Shown: in pieces, positions 34,020 to 40,581 of the stretch
How the letters are laid out: the number at the start of each line of letters is the position of its first letter
Numbering within the stretch: position 1 is the stretch's first letter
Source: Synechococcus sp. RS9916
Lineage (GTDB): Bacteria > Cyanobacteriota > Cyanobacteriia > PCC-6307 > Cyanobiaceae
DNA length: 64,000 nt
Assembly: GCF_000153825.1 (NCBI RefSeq)
Contig: NZ_DS022299.1
Location: forward strand, 1,328,869 to 1,392,868
Reading direction: 5' to 3'
The notes under the pieces: generated by a model
Seen by the model: only the letters and a program-made list of their open reading frames with translations
Database searches by the model: none
What the model was told of the DNA's origin: nothing
Translations under genes and position numbers: made by a program

Positions 34020-34085
34020 TCACCACATAGGTCCTCCGATTTCTCCATTCAAGATACATAAGTGCCACGGAGTGCAATTGTCGTG
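34020..34085 (-). pseudogene. Possible orphan RiPP core fragment
   Basis: The minus-strand frame ending here reads VHDNCTPWHLC-ILNGEIGGPMW then stop, at the same distance from a terminator element (copy 8) as the 3' ends of the Nif11 genes. Two Cys and a Thr resemble the neighbouring cores, but no Nif11 leader precedes it. Read as a precursor whose leader was lost at the array boundary; low certainty. Confidence 0.3.
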
Positions 34086-34208
34086 CACCCGTACATCCCT
34101 GTTCTTGGGTGATGCGGTTAGGGCATTAATTGTTGGACTCTCCCACTTCTTCTTCTTGGCAGCTGTTGTGCTTGGGCCGCCAAACTGGAGGCTTGCGACT
34201 GCGCGCCG

Positions 34209-34397
34209 ATGCCGATCCCTTGGGGTGATCACCTCGATTTGGCCCGATGCGTAGCCCTGATCGGTGAGGAAGACCTGGGGGAGGCGACCACGCTGCTGGG
34301 CCGGTGCCTGTTTCACCTGCAGCGGGATCTGGTGCTGGAGAGCTGGGAGGAGTCGACCCATCACCCGGTGCATCAATCCCAGAGGGCTGAGGTCTGA
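34209..34397 (+). CDS. Small acidic protein (62 aa), possible island gene
   Basis: Starts MPIPWGDHLDLARCVALIGE; the segment CLFHLQRDLVLESWEE resembles SLIHLQQDLLVELWKEQ encoded at about 47525-47575 in segment 3. The recurrence suggests a real protein family carried by these islands, but both copies look reduced. An antisense ORF covers the same DNA and is thought to be spurious. Confidence 0.4.
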   Translation: MPIPWGDHLDLARCVALIGEEDLGEATTLLGRCLFHLQRDLVLESWEESTHHPVHQSQRAEV

Positions 34398-34498
34398 TAT
34401 GGATTTCCGTAAGAGGCCGGCGACCCTCAAACGGATTTTCATTGCAGCCTTTCACCCCTCTAGTTATTATTTAGGGGCATTAATTGAGCCCTCTATAT

Positions 34499-34513
34499 AT
34501 AAGCTAAGCTTAT
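34499..34513. promoter_or_regulatory. Palindrome, possible operator
   Basis: ATAAGCT-A-AGCTTAT is a perfect palindrome around a central A, about 35 bp upstream of the -35 box of the promoter at 34546. A repressor site is possible; no regulator gene is adjacent. Confidence 0.4.
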
Positions 34514-34545
34514 CTGTAATATAAGCAATACTGATACTTAGGGGG

Positions 34546-34574
34546 TTGACATTGGTCGGAGTTTGTGTTAATAT
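34546..34574 (+). promoter_or_regulatory. Sigma70-type promoter before the Toprim gene
   Basis: TTGACA at 34546-34551 and TAATAT at 34569-34574 with a 17-bp spacer: a near-consensus housekeeping promoter in an A/T-rich stretch about 160 bp upstream of the gene. Confidence 0.75.
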
Positions 34575-34652
34575 ACATTTATCGGGAAGGTGTAACTTAG
34601 CGCCCTCTCAGACAGTCAATTAGCTGAAAAGCGTTGCTGTTACAGGCTTTTT

Positions 34653-34678
34653 GAAAACCGACTCTTGAGTCCGTTTTC
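34653..34678 (+). promoter_or_regulatory. Hairpin in the 5' untranslated region of the Toprim gene
   Basis: GAAAACCGACTC-TT-GAGTCCGTTTTC: 12-bp arms with one central mismatch. It lies between the 34546 promoter and the start codon, with no T-run, so a regulatory or processing structure is more likely than a terminator. Confidence 0.55.
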
Positions 34679-34737
34679 GCCCGCACCTTGAAAACTTGGC
34701 TTCAGGCGGAATTTCAACCCTTCAGGAAATTCTGCTC

Positions 34738-35922
34738 ATGATTCAAATTGCACCAACGCGCCTGCCCAAGATGGGCTCAGGTCGCGTTTCTCTGCAACGC
34801 CGGAAGGAATACGAATCCGAGATGGCGTTCTTTCGTGCGTGGATGCAACAGACCGTTGAGAGCCTTGGCTTCTCCCCTGGCTCGCGGTCCTGGTGTTACC
34901 TCTTCGAGGACGCGCACATCATCACCAAGGGTGATTTCACCAAGGCCACCAAGTGGCTGGCGGATGCCCGCAAATCGTTCGACAGCGATGGCAAGCCGTT
35001 GATCCCGCGCCGTTTCGTTGCCAAGGACGATGCCCGGCAAATGACCGGCGCTGATGTCTACGACAAAGAGAAGACCGCACGGGATTACATCAACAGCGAG
35101 ATCCGTGACATGCAGGCAAGAGCCCGTCAGTGGTGGCCTGCATCGTTCTGGAAGTACCAGCACAGCTACCCAATCCTCTGGACTGAGAAGGCTGATCTGG
35201 TGAAGCTGTTCGAGCCGGCCATGCACCCCGCCATCAAGCGGTTCACGGGCAAGGGCTGGGCTGACATCAACAGTCGGGCCAATGTCGTGCAGGAGGTCGT
35301 CTGGGCCAGGGATAACAACCTGGAACCGGTGATCCTCTACTGCGGCGACCACGACCCAGCAGGGGTTCAGATCAGCGACATGATCCGCAGCAACCTTCGG
35401 CCCATTGCTGAGGTGCTGCTAGCTGAGCAGGACATTCCCATGTCCTACGAATTCAGCCGGGCTCTCTATTCAATGGAAGGCCTGGAGATCGTTCGCTTCG
35501 GCCTGAACACCGACTTCATCGAAGACAACGACCTGCTGTGGATTGATGGGCTGGAGACCTCCAGCGGGAGGGATCTGAACGATCCAGGCCACCCAGATCA
35601 CAACAAACCCCACGTTCAGCAGTACCTCGCTGAACACGGGCCACGGAAGGTGGAGGCCAACGCCCTCATCACCAGACCCGAGGCAGCCCAGCAGCTGATC
35701 ACCGACGTGCTCGATCAATACATCGACGCCGATGGTGTGGAGCGCTGGGAAGCTGAAAACAGAGAGGCTTCAAAGGAAGCCACGGAGAAGGTTGAGCACC
35801 TAATCAAGATGCTCACGTTCCTCGACACCCAGGGATGGCTTTACAGCGGCCACAAGCTCGAAGCCGCCGCTGAAATCCATCGCGCCAAGACTCTGCCGTC
35901 AGGGCCGGAGATCGACGTTTAA
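34738..35922 (+). CDS. Toprim-domain protein related to Topo VI A/Spo11
   Basis: A 394-residue protein (from ATG MIQIAPTRLP; the frame is open 14 codons further up). Two Toprim motifs are clear: a Glu in WTEKADLVKLFEP (about residue 150) and ILYCGDHDPAG (about 203-209), the D-x-DP-x-G form seen in topoisomerase VI subunit A and Spo11. Before it, ADARKSFDSDGKPLIPRRFV and the DDAR motif resemble the winged-helix part of those proteins. A catalytic tyrosine cannot be assigned. Its place at the end of a tRNA-flanked segment, with its own strong promoter, suggests a mobile-element gene. Function unproven. Confidence 0.75.
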   Translation: MIQIAPTRLPKMGSGRVSLQRRKEYESEMAFFRAWMQQTVESLGFSPGSRSWCYLFEDAHIITKGDFTKATKWLADARKSFDSDGKPLIPRRFVAKDDARQMTGADVYDKEKTARDYINSEIRDMQARARQWWPASFWKYQHSYPILWTEKADLVKLFEPAMHPAIKRFTGKGWADINSRANVVQEVVWARDNNLEPVILYCGDHDPAGVQISDMIRSNLRPIAEVLLAEQDIPMSYEFSRALYSMEGLEIVRFGLNTDFIEDNDLLWIDGLETSSGRDLNDPGHPDHNKPHVQQYLAEHGPRKVEANALITRPEAAQQLITDVLDQYIDADGVERWEAENREASKEATEKVEHLIKMLTFLDTQGWLYSGHKLEAAAEIHRAKTLPSGPEIDV

Positions 35923-36073
35923 CCCTCTGCCTGAAGCCAGGTTGCATCCCGACCGGCTGCCCATAAGGCAGTCGCTCTCAGGGCCGCGTTTCAAAACTGG
36001 AGACACCGGGCGCCAATGTCTCCAGAAACGCCCCTTTCCGGGATACCCTAGGGCGCCCTCTGGACTTAAAAGC

Positions 36074-36109
36074 CCAGTAATAGCCCCGAAAACCCTTGCT
36101 ATGACTGGC
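36074..36109. repeat. Inverted repeat just before tRNA repeat copy 2
   Basis: CCAGTAATAGC / GCTATGACTGG, 11-bp arms with one mismatch, ends 8 bp before the repeated tRNA end. A similar pair lies before copy 3 (41857-41892). The intervening GAAAACCCTTGCTA is shared. Possibly the element's terminal recombinase site. Confidence 0.6.
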
Positions 36110-36117
36110 GTCTCGTT

Positions 36118-36230
36118 TGCCTTCTAAGCAGCCGGTCGTTGGTTCGAATCCAACAGGGGGCGTTCAGTTACCGCAAGGCTTTTCAGGATCCACCTGGGAC
36201 ACCTAGTGACCACCATCACAGTGGCTGAGG
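36118..36230 (+). repeat. attachment-site-like repeat, copy 2 (tRNA-Arg 3' end)
   Basis: 36118-36162 is identical to the last 45 nt of tRNA-Arg, without the 5' half. The match continues through GTTCAGTTACCGCAAGGCTT and into the ACACCTAGTGACCACCATCA region found after the intact tRNA. Confidence 0.88.
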
Positions 36231-36330
36231 GGCAATGCTTTCAAACGCAGCTGAAGCGTTCGACTGATGCCCATGCACCCGTGACGCTCACGGCCATGGA
36301 TGCGGTGTTGCTGTTGAGGCGATTGGCCTG

Positions 36331-36531
36331 ATGGCACGGCGCCCAAGTCGACCACCGGCGCGGGCTGAGGCTCTATTGGGGTTTCGGGTATGGCAGCGAA
36401 ACGAGCGGAATGCTTATCGCACCCGCGCATTCAAACCATCCTCAATGCGGTCTAACGCAGTTTGCTCTTCGTGGGTGGCGAGCATGCCGATGACGGTGAA
36501 AGAGATCAGAAGGGCGGTGACCATGGGTTGA
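36331..36531 (+). CDS. Small basic ORF of the post-tRNA repeat, copy 2 (66 aa)
   Basis: MARRPSRPPARAEALLGFRV...; matches the ORF at 47971 almost throughout and that at 27845 at the N-terminus. Its 3' half is antisense to the micropeptide gene at 36414, which has better regulatory support, so only one of the two may be real. Confidence 0.35.
   Translation: MARRPSRPPARAEALLGFRVWQRNERNAYRTRAFKPSSMRSNAVCSSWVASMPMTVKEIRRAVTMG
36414..36524 (-). CDS. 36-residue membrane peptide, copy 1
   Basis: MVTALLISFTVIGMLATHEE then a charged tail ending GLNARVR: one transmembrane helix with a polar C-terminus. It is directly preceded by a variant type-B leader region, and an almost identical gene with the same leader is at 48054. 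Conservation of both sequence and leader argues for a real small gene, perhaps linked to the peptide system (immunity or regulation is a guess). Confidence 0.6.
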   Translation of the reverse strand: MVTALLISFTVIGMLATHEEQTALDRIEDGLNARVR

Positions 36532-36700
36532 AAGTGATGTGTGGGGCTCTGCCCCTTCGACTCCTTCAAGCTCCCAACCCCTCTGGTGAACCCCAGTGTT
36601 TGGCTGTGGTGGGGACACAGGAAAGTTCTGGTGAGGTTCAGGTGAACAGCTCAGAACCGTTTCACAGCCTCGCTTGTAGGCCCCTCGCTCCTGCGCATAG
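36525..36700 (-). promoter_or_regulatory. Type-B leader region, variant
   Basis: Contains CACTGGGGTTCACCAG, CTTGAAGGAGTCGAA and the stem-loop GGGGCAGAGCCCC. Differences from the main type keep the stems. Confidence 0.7.
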
Positions 36701-36701
36701 C

Positions 36702-36737
36702 CAAAAAAAAAGCCCTGCCGTGTGGCGGGGCTTTTTG
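36702..36737. terminator. Bidirectional terminator
   Basis: AGCCCTGCCgtgtGGCGGGGCT with A9 on the left and TTTTT on the right, between the 36-residue peptide leader and the gene at 36767. Confidence 0.75.
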
Positions 36738-36766
36738 CCTCTTCTCTTCGATCAGAAGGTGATTCG

Positions 36767-36943
36767 TCAGAACAGATCACCAATGGTTGGTCCACCCATG
36801 GACTGAGAAAGTCGGTTGACTGGACCCACAAAAGGAACGAAGTCGACGACTGTGTTGGCAGTCTGAGAACGGCCACCCTCGACGAGTTCCAGTTGGTCGT
36901 CAGTCAGTTCGATCATTTGAGCTTGAGCGTTGAATTCAGACAT
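36767..36943 (-). CDS. Double-glycine peptide precursor (58 aa), GPVN/IGD type
   Basis: Leader MSEFNAQAQMIELTDDQLEL then VEGG, and a 34-residue core RSQTANTVVDFVPFVGPVNR ... GGPTIGDLF. It is the closest relative of the gene at 39111, and shares the GPVNR/IGD pattern with 29088. No Cys. It is preceded by a type-B leader. Confidence 0.75.
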   Translation of the reverse strand: MSEFNAQAQMIELTDDQLELVEGGRSQTANTVVDFVPFVGPVNRLSQSMGGPTIGDLF

Positions 36944-37120
36944 GGTTTTGAAGTGATTGAGTGATGTGTGGGGTGTTGCCCCCTCGACTCCTTCAAGGTC
37001 ACAGCCCTTCTGGTGAACCCCAGTGCACGGTTGTGGTGGGGATGTAGGCAAGTTCTGGTGGTGCTCTGGTGATCAGCTCAGAACCCAAGCAAAACCTTGT
37101 TTATGGGTCCACTCCTCCTG
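36944..37120 (-). promoter_or_regulatory. Type-B conserved leader region
   Basis: Copy upstream of the 36767 gene, with a slightly shorter segment next to the ATG. Confidence 0.75.
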
Positions 37121-37129
37121 CAGGCAGAC

Positions 37130-37161
37130 AATAAAAAACCCCGCTTGTGGCGGGGATTTTT
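37130..37161. terminator. Bidirectional terminator
   Basis: CCCCGCttgtGGCGGGG with AAAAAA before and TTTTTATTG after. Confidence 0.75.
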
Positions 37162-37199
37162 ATTGCCAAAACAGAAAAGATTGACCATAAAGCAGGAGG

Positions 37200-37472
37200 T
37201 TATTTTAGGGGAACACCTGTGGTAATGAAGGCGGTAAAAATACATCCTCCATAGCTGCACCAGCCACCACCAACAGCCTCCTCAAGATCATTGTCTGAGA
37301 GATACTTAACGCGTTCGTCGGGTGCCTGCATTGAGACACTTCCGCTCGCAACCTCTTTGGACAAAAGCAGCTGCTCCATGGCTTCAGTCGTCTTGGCTGT
37401 ACGGAGCTGTTCCTGAAGATGCGGGTCAGATGCGACCTGTTCAATGAGAGACTTGAGTTGATGTTGAGTCAT
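37200..37472 (-). CDS. Divergent Nif11-like precursor with two-Cys core (90 aa), copy 1
   Basis: MTQHQLKSLIEQVASDPHLQ follows the Nif11 leader pattern but differs widely from those at 28-34 kb. Leader ends YLSDNDLEEAVGG; the 21-residue core GWCSYGGCIFTAFITTGVPL (plus K) has Cys 3 and 8 and Ser4, Thr11, Thr15, Thr16, suitable for thioether rings. The ATG lies 32 bp after the stop of the gene at 37505, so they form an operon. Confidence 0.82.
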   Translation of the reverse strand: MTQHQLKSLIEQVASDPHLQEQLRTAKTTEAMEQLLLSKEVASGSVSMQAPDERVKYLSDNDLEEAVGGGWCSYGGCIFTAFITTGVPLK

Positions 37473-37504
37473 TGTCTTAATGCGAAAGAAGCTGGAAGTG
37501 GGGA

Positions 37505-37699
37505 TTAGGACTTGTAGCTATTGATGTTGTCGATGTTTTGGCCAGTGCTGCCGCCCCAAAGTGAAGCAATTGTGTTCATCTGACCAATGACAGGGATGAA
37601 GTTCATTCCGACATCGACCCAAGTGCCAACAGTTTTGCCGCCTTGGATTGCTTCGAGCTGGTCGTTGGTCAGTTCTGCAGATTGATTGTTGTTAGTCAT
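37505..37699 (-). CDS. Double-glycine precursor MTNNNQ type (64 aa), copy 1
   Basis: Leader MTNNNQSAELTNDQLEAIQ-GG, then a 43-residue Cys-free core KTVGTWVDVGMNFIPVIGQM... with Gly-containing hydrophobic stretch and polar Asn/Ser-rich end. The GxxxG-like composition recalls unmodified two-peptide bacteriocins, an inference only. It is first in the operon with the Nif11-like gene at 37200 and preceded by a type-B leader. Confidence 0.78.
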   Translation of the reverse strand: MTNNNQSAELTNDQLEAIQGGKTVGTWVDVGMNFIPVIGQMNTIASLWGGSTGQNIDNINSYKS

Positions 37700-37880
37700 G
37701 GTTTTGAAGTGAGTTGAGTGAGTGATGTGTGGGGTGTTGCCCCCTCGACTCCTTCAAGGTCACAGCCCTTCTGGTGAACCCCAGTGCATGGATGTGGTGG
37801 GGATGCAGGCAAGTTCTGGTGAGGTGCTGGTGATCAGCTCAGAACCCAAGCAAAACCTTGTTTATGGGTCCACTCCTCCT
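37700..37880 (-). promoter_or_regulatory. Type-B conserved leader region
   Basis: Copy upstream of the 37505-37200 operon; includes GGGGGCAACACCCC and CTTGAAGGAGTCGA on the sense strand. Confidence 0.75.
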
Positions 37881-37889
37881 GCAGGCAGA

Positions 37890-37923
37890 CAATAAAAAAC
37901 CCCGCTTGTGGCGGGGATTTTTA
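37890..37923. terminator. Bidirectional terminator
   Basis: Same hairpin as at 37130, in the second unit of the tandem duplication. Confidence 0.75.
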
Positions 37924-37960
37924 TTGCCAAAACAGAAAAGACTGACCATAAAGCAGGAGG

Positions 37961-38233
37961 TTATTTTAGGGGAACACCTGTGGTAATGAAGGCGGTAAAA
38001 ATACATCCTCCATAGCTGCACCAGCCACCACCAACAGCCTCCTCAAGATCATTGTCTGAGAGATACTTAACGCGTTCGTCGGGTGCCTGCATTGAGACAC
38101 TTCCGCTCGCAACCTCTTTGGACAAAAGCAGCTTCTCCATGGCTTCAGTCGTCTTGGCTGTACGGAGCTGCTCCTGAAGATGCGGGTCAGATGCGACCTG
38201 TTCAATGAGAGACTTGAGTTGATGTTGAGTCAT
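37961..38233 (-). CDS. Divergent Nif11-like precursor with two-Cys core (90 aa), copy 2
   Basis: Duplicate of the gene at 37200; core identical, leader differing by Gln33Lys. It follows the gene at 38266 with a 32-bp gap. Confidence 0.82.
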   Translation of the reverse strand: MTQHQLKSLIEQVASDPHLQEQLRTAKTTEAMEKLLLSKEVASGSVSMQAPDERVKYLSDNDLEEAVGGGWCSYGGCIFTAFITTGVPLK

Positions 38234-38265
38234 TGTCTTAATGCGAAAGAAGCTGGAAGTGGGGA

Positions 38266-38460
38266 TTAGGACTTGTAGCTATTGATGTTGTCGATGTTTT
38301 GGCCGGTGCTTCCGCCCCAAAGTGAAGCAATTGTGTTCATCTGACCAATGACAGGGATGAAGTTCATTCCGACATCGACCCAAGTGCCAACAGTTTTGCC
38401 GCCTTGGATTGCTTCGAGCTGGTCGTTGGTCAGTTCTGCAGATTGATTGTTGTTAGTCAT
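38266..38460 (-). CDS. Double-glycine precursor MTNNNQ type (64 aa), copy 2
   Basis: The protein is identical to that at 37505. The ATG at 38460 gives the same N-terminus; an in-frame start three codons upstream is possible. Type-B leader upstream. Confidence 0.78.
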   Translation of the reverse strand: MTNNNQSAELTNDQLEAIQGGKTVGTWVDVGMNFIPVIGQMNTIASLWGGSTGQNIDNINSYKS

Positions 38461-38640
38461 GAGTTTCAAGTGAGTTGAGTGAGTGATGTGTGGGGTGTTG
38501 CCCCCTCGACTCCTTCAAGGTCACAGCCCTTCTGGTGAACCCCAGTGCATGGATGTGGTGTGGATGCAGGCAAGATCTGGTGATGTTCTGGTGAACGGCT
38601 CAGAACCCAGTCACAGCAAAATTTGTTGGGCCACTCATCC
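38461..38640 (-). promoter_or_regulatory. Type-B conserved leader region
   Basis: Copy upstream of the second operon unit; the segment next to the ATG reads CTTGAAACTC instead of CTTCAAAACC. Confidence 0.75.
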
Positions 38641-38651
38641 CTGCGGATAGG

Positions 38652-38683
38652 CAATAAAAAACCCCGCCATTGCTGACGGGGCT
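38652..38683 (-). terminator. Terminator downstream of precursor at 38692
   Basis: GCCCCGTcagcaatggCGGGG with TTTTTTATTG on the minus strand. Confidence 0.7.
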
Positions 38684-38691
38684 AAAAGCAT

Positions 38692-38922
38692 TTATTGATT
38701 TTCCTCTAGTACGACTCCCCCACTGGGATTACTGCTGTACGGGCAGTCATCAGGATGTGGACGTTCCCAAAGATTGCAGAAAACTCCGTACCTGCGCTCA
38801 TTTCGAAAGTGCCTTGCTTCTCGACGTGCTTCCCGCCTTTCTGCACGAGCAGCTTGACGCTCTGCTCGATCCCCCCCAGAGATGGCTTGCAGCTGATCGA
38901 GGGTTAGTTCGGTGTTGGTCAT
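38692..38922 (-). CDS. Double-glycine precursor with Arg/Glu/Ala-rich core (76 aa)
   Basis: Leader MTNTELTLDQLQAISGG is of the same type as at 46534. The 59-residue core begins DRAERQAARAERREARREAR, a highly charged helix-like repeat, followed by a Cys-containing part (GVFCNLWERPHPDDCPYSS) and ends GGVVLEENQ. Unlike any other core in the window. A type-C leader with a CRP-type site is upstream. Confidence 0.75.
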   Translation of the reverse strand: MTNTELTLDQLQAISGGDRAERQAARAERREARREARHFRNERRYGVFCNLWERPHPDDCPYSSNPSGGVVLEENQ

Positions 38923-39035
38923 GGCTCTGTGTTGCGTGAGGTGTGGTGGAGGTCTCCCTCCGACTCACACACCATCGGCGTGATCGCCACCCGCTTCATT
39001 GACCTGGCTCAACGCCGGCTGTGATCTTGGTCACA
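38923..39035 (-). promoter_or_regulatory. Type-C leader with CRP-type site, copy 2
   Basis: TGTGATCTTGGTCACA at 39020-39035, 98 bp before the start codon of the 38692 gene, then the GGAGG-GAGA-CCTCC hairpin with flanking GTGTG/CACAC. Confidence 0.75.
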
Positions 39036-39048
39036 GGTGCACGCAGAC

Positions 39049-39080
39049 AATAAAAAACCCCGCTCGTGGCGGGGCTTTTT
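39049..39080. terminator. Bidirectional terminator
   Basis: CCCCGCtcgtGGCGGGG flanked by AAAAAA and TTTTT, between type-C leader copy 2 and the 39111 gene. Confidence 0.75.
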
Positions 39081-39110
39081 GCCTCTTCTCTTCGATCAGA
39101 AGGTGATTCG

Positions 39111-39287
39111 TCAGAACAAGTCACCAATGGTCGGTCCACCAAGTTTGTCAGAGATGGTGTTGGCTGGGCCGACATAAGGAACGAAGCTGACGAGGGTGTT
39201 GACAACGTCAGAACGGCCACCTTCGACGAGTTCCAATTGATCATCAGACAGTTCGATGATTTGGGCTTGAGTGTTGAGTTCAGTCAT
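39111..39287 (-). CDS. Double-glycine peptide precursor (58 aa), IGD type
   Basis: Leader MTELNTQAQIIELSDDQLEL then VEGG; core RSDVVNTLVSFVPYVGPANT ... GGPTIGDLF, a paralogue of the gene at 36767 (same length, same ends). No Cys. Type-B leader upstream. Confidence 0.75.
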   Translation of the reverse strand: MTELNTQAQIIELSDDQLELVEGGRSDVVNTLVSFVPYVGPANTISDKLGGPTIGDLF

Positions 39288-39445
39288 GGTTTTGAAGTGA
39301 GTTGAGTAAGTGATGTGTGGGGTGTTGCCCCCTCGACTCCTTCAAGGTCACAGCCCTTCTGGTGAACCCCAGTGCATGGTTGTGGCGTAGATGCAGGAAA
39401 GTTCTGGTGAGGTGCTGGTGAACGGCTCAGAACCCAGTTGCAACG
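39288..39445 (-). promoter_or_regulatory. Type-B conserved leader region
   Basis: Copy upstream of the 39111 gene; the most distal part (GGACCCATAAACAAGG in other copies) is missing. Confidence 0.72.
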
Positions 39446-39742
39446 CCCAGTTCAAAAGACACGAACAATCAAAAGAAAACCCGCATCCTCCGTTCCTCTA
39501 GCGAGCTGGGCTTCGACACCAGGGTGGCATCATCTTCGGATGATGGCTTTTTGCATTCCTCTTGGTCTTTCGGTGCTTTGAGACGACGTGAATTATCAGT
39601 GTTCTGATAAAACAACGAAGGCTTCATAGGTGAAAAAATGTTCTCTACGATACAGAATGAGTGTTGAGCATGGCTTCGCCAACACGCGTTAAAGCATTGT
39701 GGCCATTCGCTGGGTTCTTCACCCCGCCTCAGGGGCCCAGCA
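39446..39742. other. Intergenic region with UUCG hairpin
   Basis: Holds GCATCATC-TTCG-GATGATGGC followed by TTTTT (about 39528-39552), a terminator-like hairpin with a stable UUCG loop on the plus strand, without an obvious plus-strand gene before it. The rest shows nothing recognisable. Confidence 0.5.
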
Positions 39743-39934
39743 TCACTTTCCGGTGTCAGGCCAGATGGCTTGGCAGCCAGGGTCTCGCTCTAAGGCAATC
39801 TTTGTTGCCTGATTCAGTGCTTCATCTCCGAGATACGAGCCCTTGATGAGGGTGGTTAGTCGTCGCAGAGCCTTTCTGCCCTGATCCTCATTGATCCAGC
39901 CCAGGCCACCTCCTTCTGCCAGGTCGGCGCCCAT
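39743..39934 (-). CDS. Hypothetical protein (63 aa)
   Basis: MGADLAEGGGLGWINEDQGR..., a mixed charged/hydrophobic composition plausible for a soluble protein (ALRRLTTLIKGSYLGDEALN). No relatives recognised; start context weak. Confidence 0.35.
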   Translation of the reverse strand: MGADLAEGGGLGWINEDQGRKALRRLTTLIKGSYLGDEALNQATKIALERDPGCQAIWPDTGK

Positions 39935-40048
39935 GTCGCTATCGCCTTCTATTGGAACGATTGTTCAGGGCGAGCTCAAGATTTCGCAAATGCGCATTGA
40001 AATGGTGTTTCAAGCACTGTTGGTGCTGCTGGCTGCCACATTCAGGAT

Positions 40049-40258
40049 ATGAGTATGACACTTCAGTTATTGGTGGCGCGTGGCACGGCTCGGGTGCTCA
40101 TCAACGGCACAGCTTCACCTGACTATGGCGAGGTGATCACTTTGAGAAAGTTTTTAATGCAAGCAGGTGAACATGACCTCGCGTCGGGCTTGCTAACCCT
40201 TGCTAAGACCATGCATCCCACTACAAAAGAACTTTTAGATTTTGGCCCAGCCGCATAG
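40049..40258 (+). CDS. Hypothetical protein (69 aa)
   Basis: MSMTLQLLVARGTARVLING..., ending ELLDFGPAA. The middle (VITLRKFLMQAGEHDLASGL) looks like a real helical segment. Unknown function; moderate-to-low support. Confidence 0.38.
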   Translation: MSMTLQLLVARGTARVLINGTASPDYGEVITLRKFLMQAGEHDLASGLLTLAKTMHPTTKELLDFGPAA

Positions 40259-40581
40259 GTAAATCACCGACCTCGATGCTGGCTGAAGGTTGGGTCCGCA
40301 GAGCTATTTCTGGCCGTAGTCGTCCAGAAGCCGTTTCTGGAGATTGAGCTGACGGAGCTTCTCTACGTGCTGCTCATGCTCTCCGCTGCTCCAGTGGTGT
40401 GGAAAGGCAACTCGGGCTTGAAGCTCCGAGATTTGATCGTTGAGATTTCTCGTTTGGTCCTCGGACCTGAGTACCTATTCAGTGTGGACCATCACCCGGC
40501 ATCAGGCGCCCAGCCCATTCCTACTGCAACCGCAAACCATCAGCAGAACTTTTAAGCTCAAGGCGTCTCAACCCAGGAATC
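40259..40581. other. Intergenic region
   Basis: One weak plus-strand ORF (40367-40555) without Shine-Dalgarno or family features; otherwise nothing seen. Confidence 0.4.

Larger units (their letters stand above)
34091..34545. other. Array-to-Toprim intergenic region
   Basis: Contains one plus-strand ORF (34209-34397) and an A/T-rich stretch with the 15-bp palindrome ATAAGCTAAGCTTAT at 34499-34513. Otherwise nothing recognisable. Confidence 0.5.
36960..38480. repeat. Tandem duplication, 761-bp unit
   Basis: Genes at 37200 and 37505 with their leader and terminator recur 761 bp downstream at 37961 and 38266 with only a few substitutions (for example Gln to Lys at residue 33 of the 90-aa peptide; the 64-aa peptide is unchanged). 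Boundaries are approximate. Confidence 0.85.

Noticed and set aside
34020..34442. Minus-strand ORF of 140 residues
   Set aside because: Low-complexity, Arg/Gln-rich and antisense to a better plus-strand ORF; only its final 22 residues resemble a RiPP core and are noted separately.
38466..38654. Minus-strand ORF of 62 residues upstream of the 38266 gene
   Set aside because: Same leader-region translation as above, in another copy.
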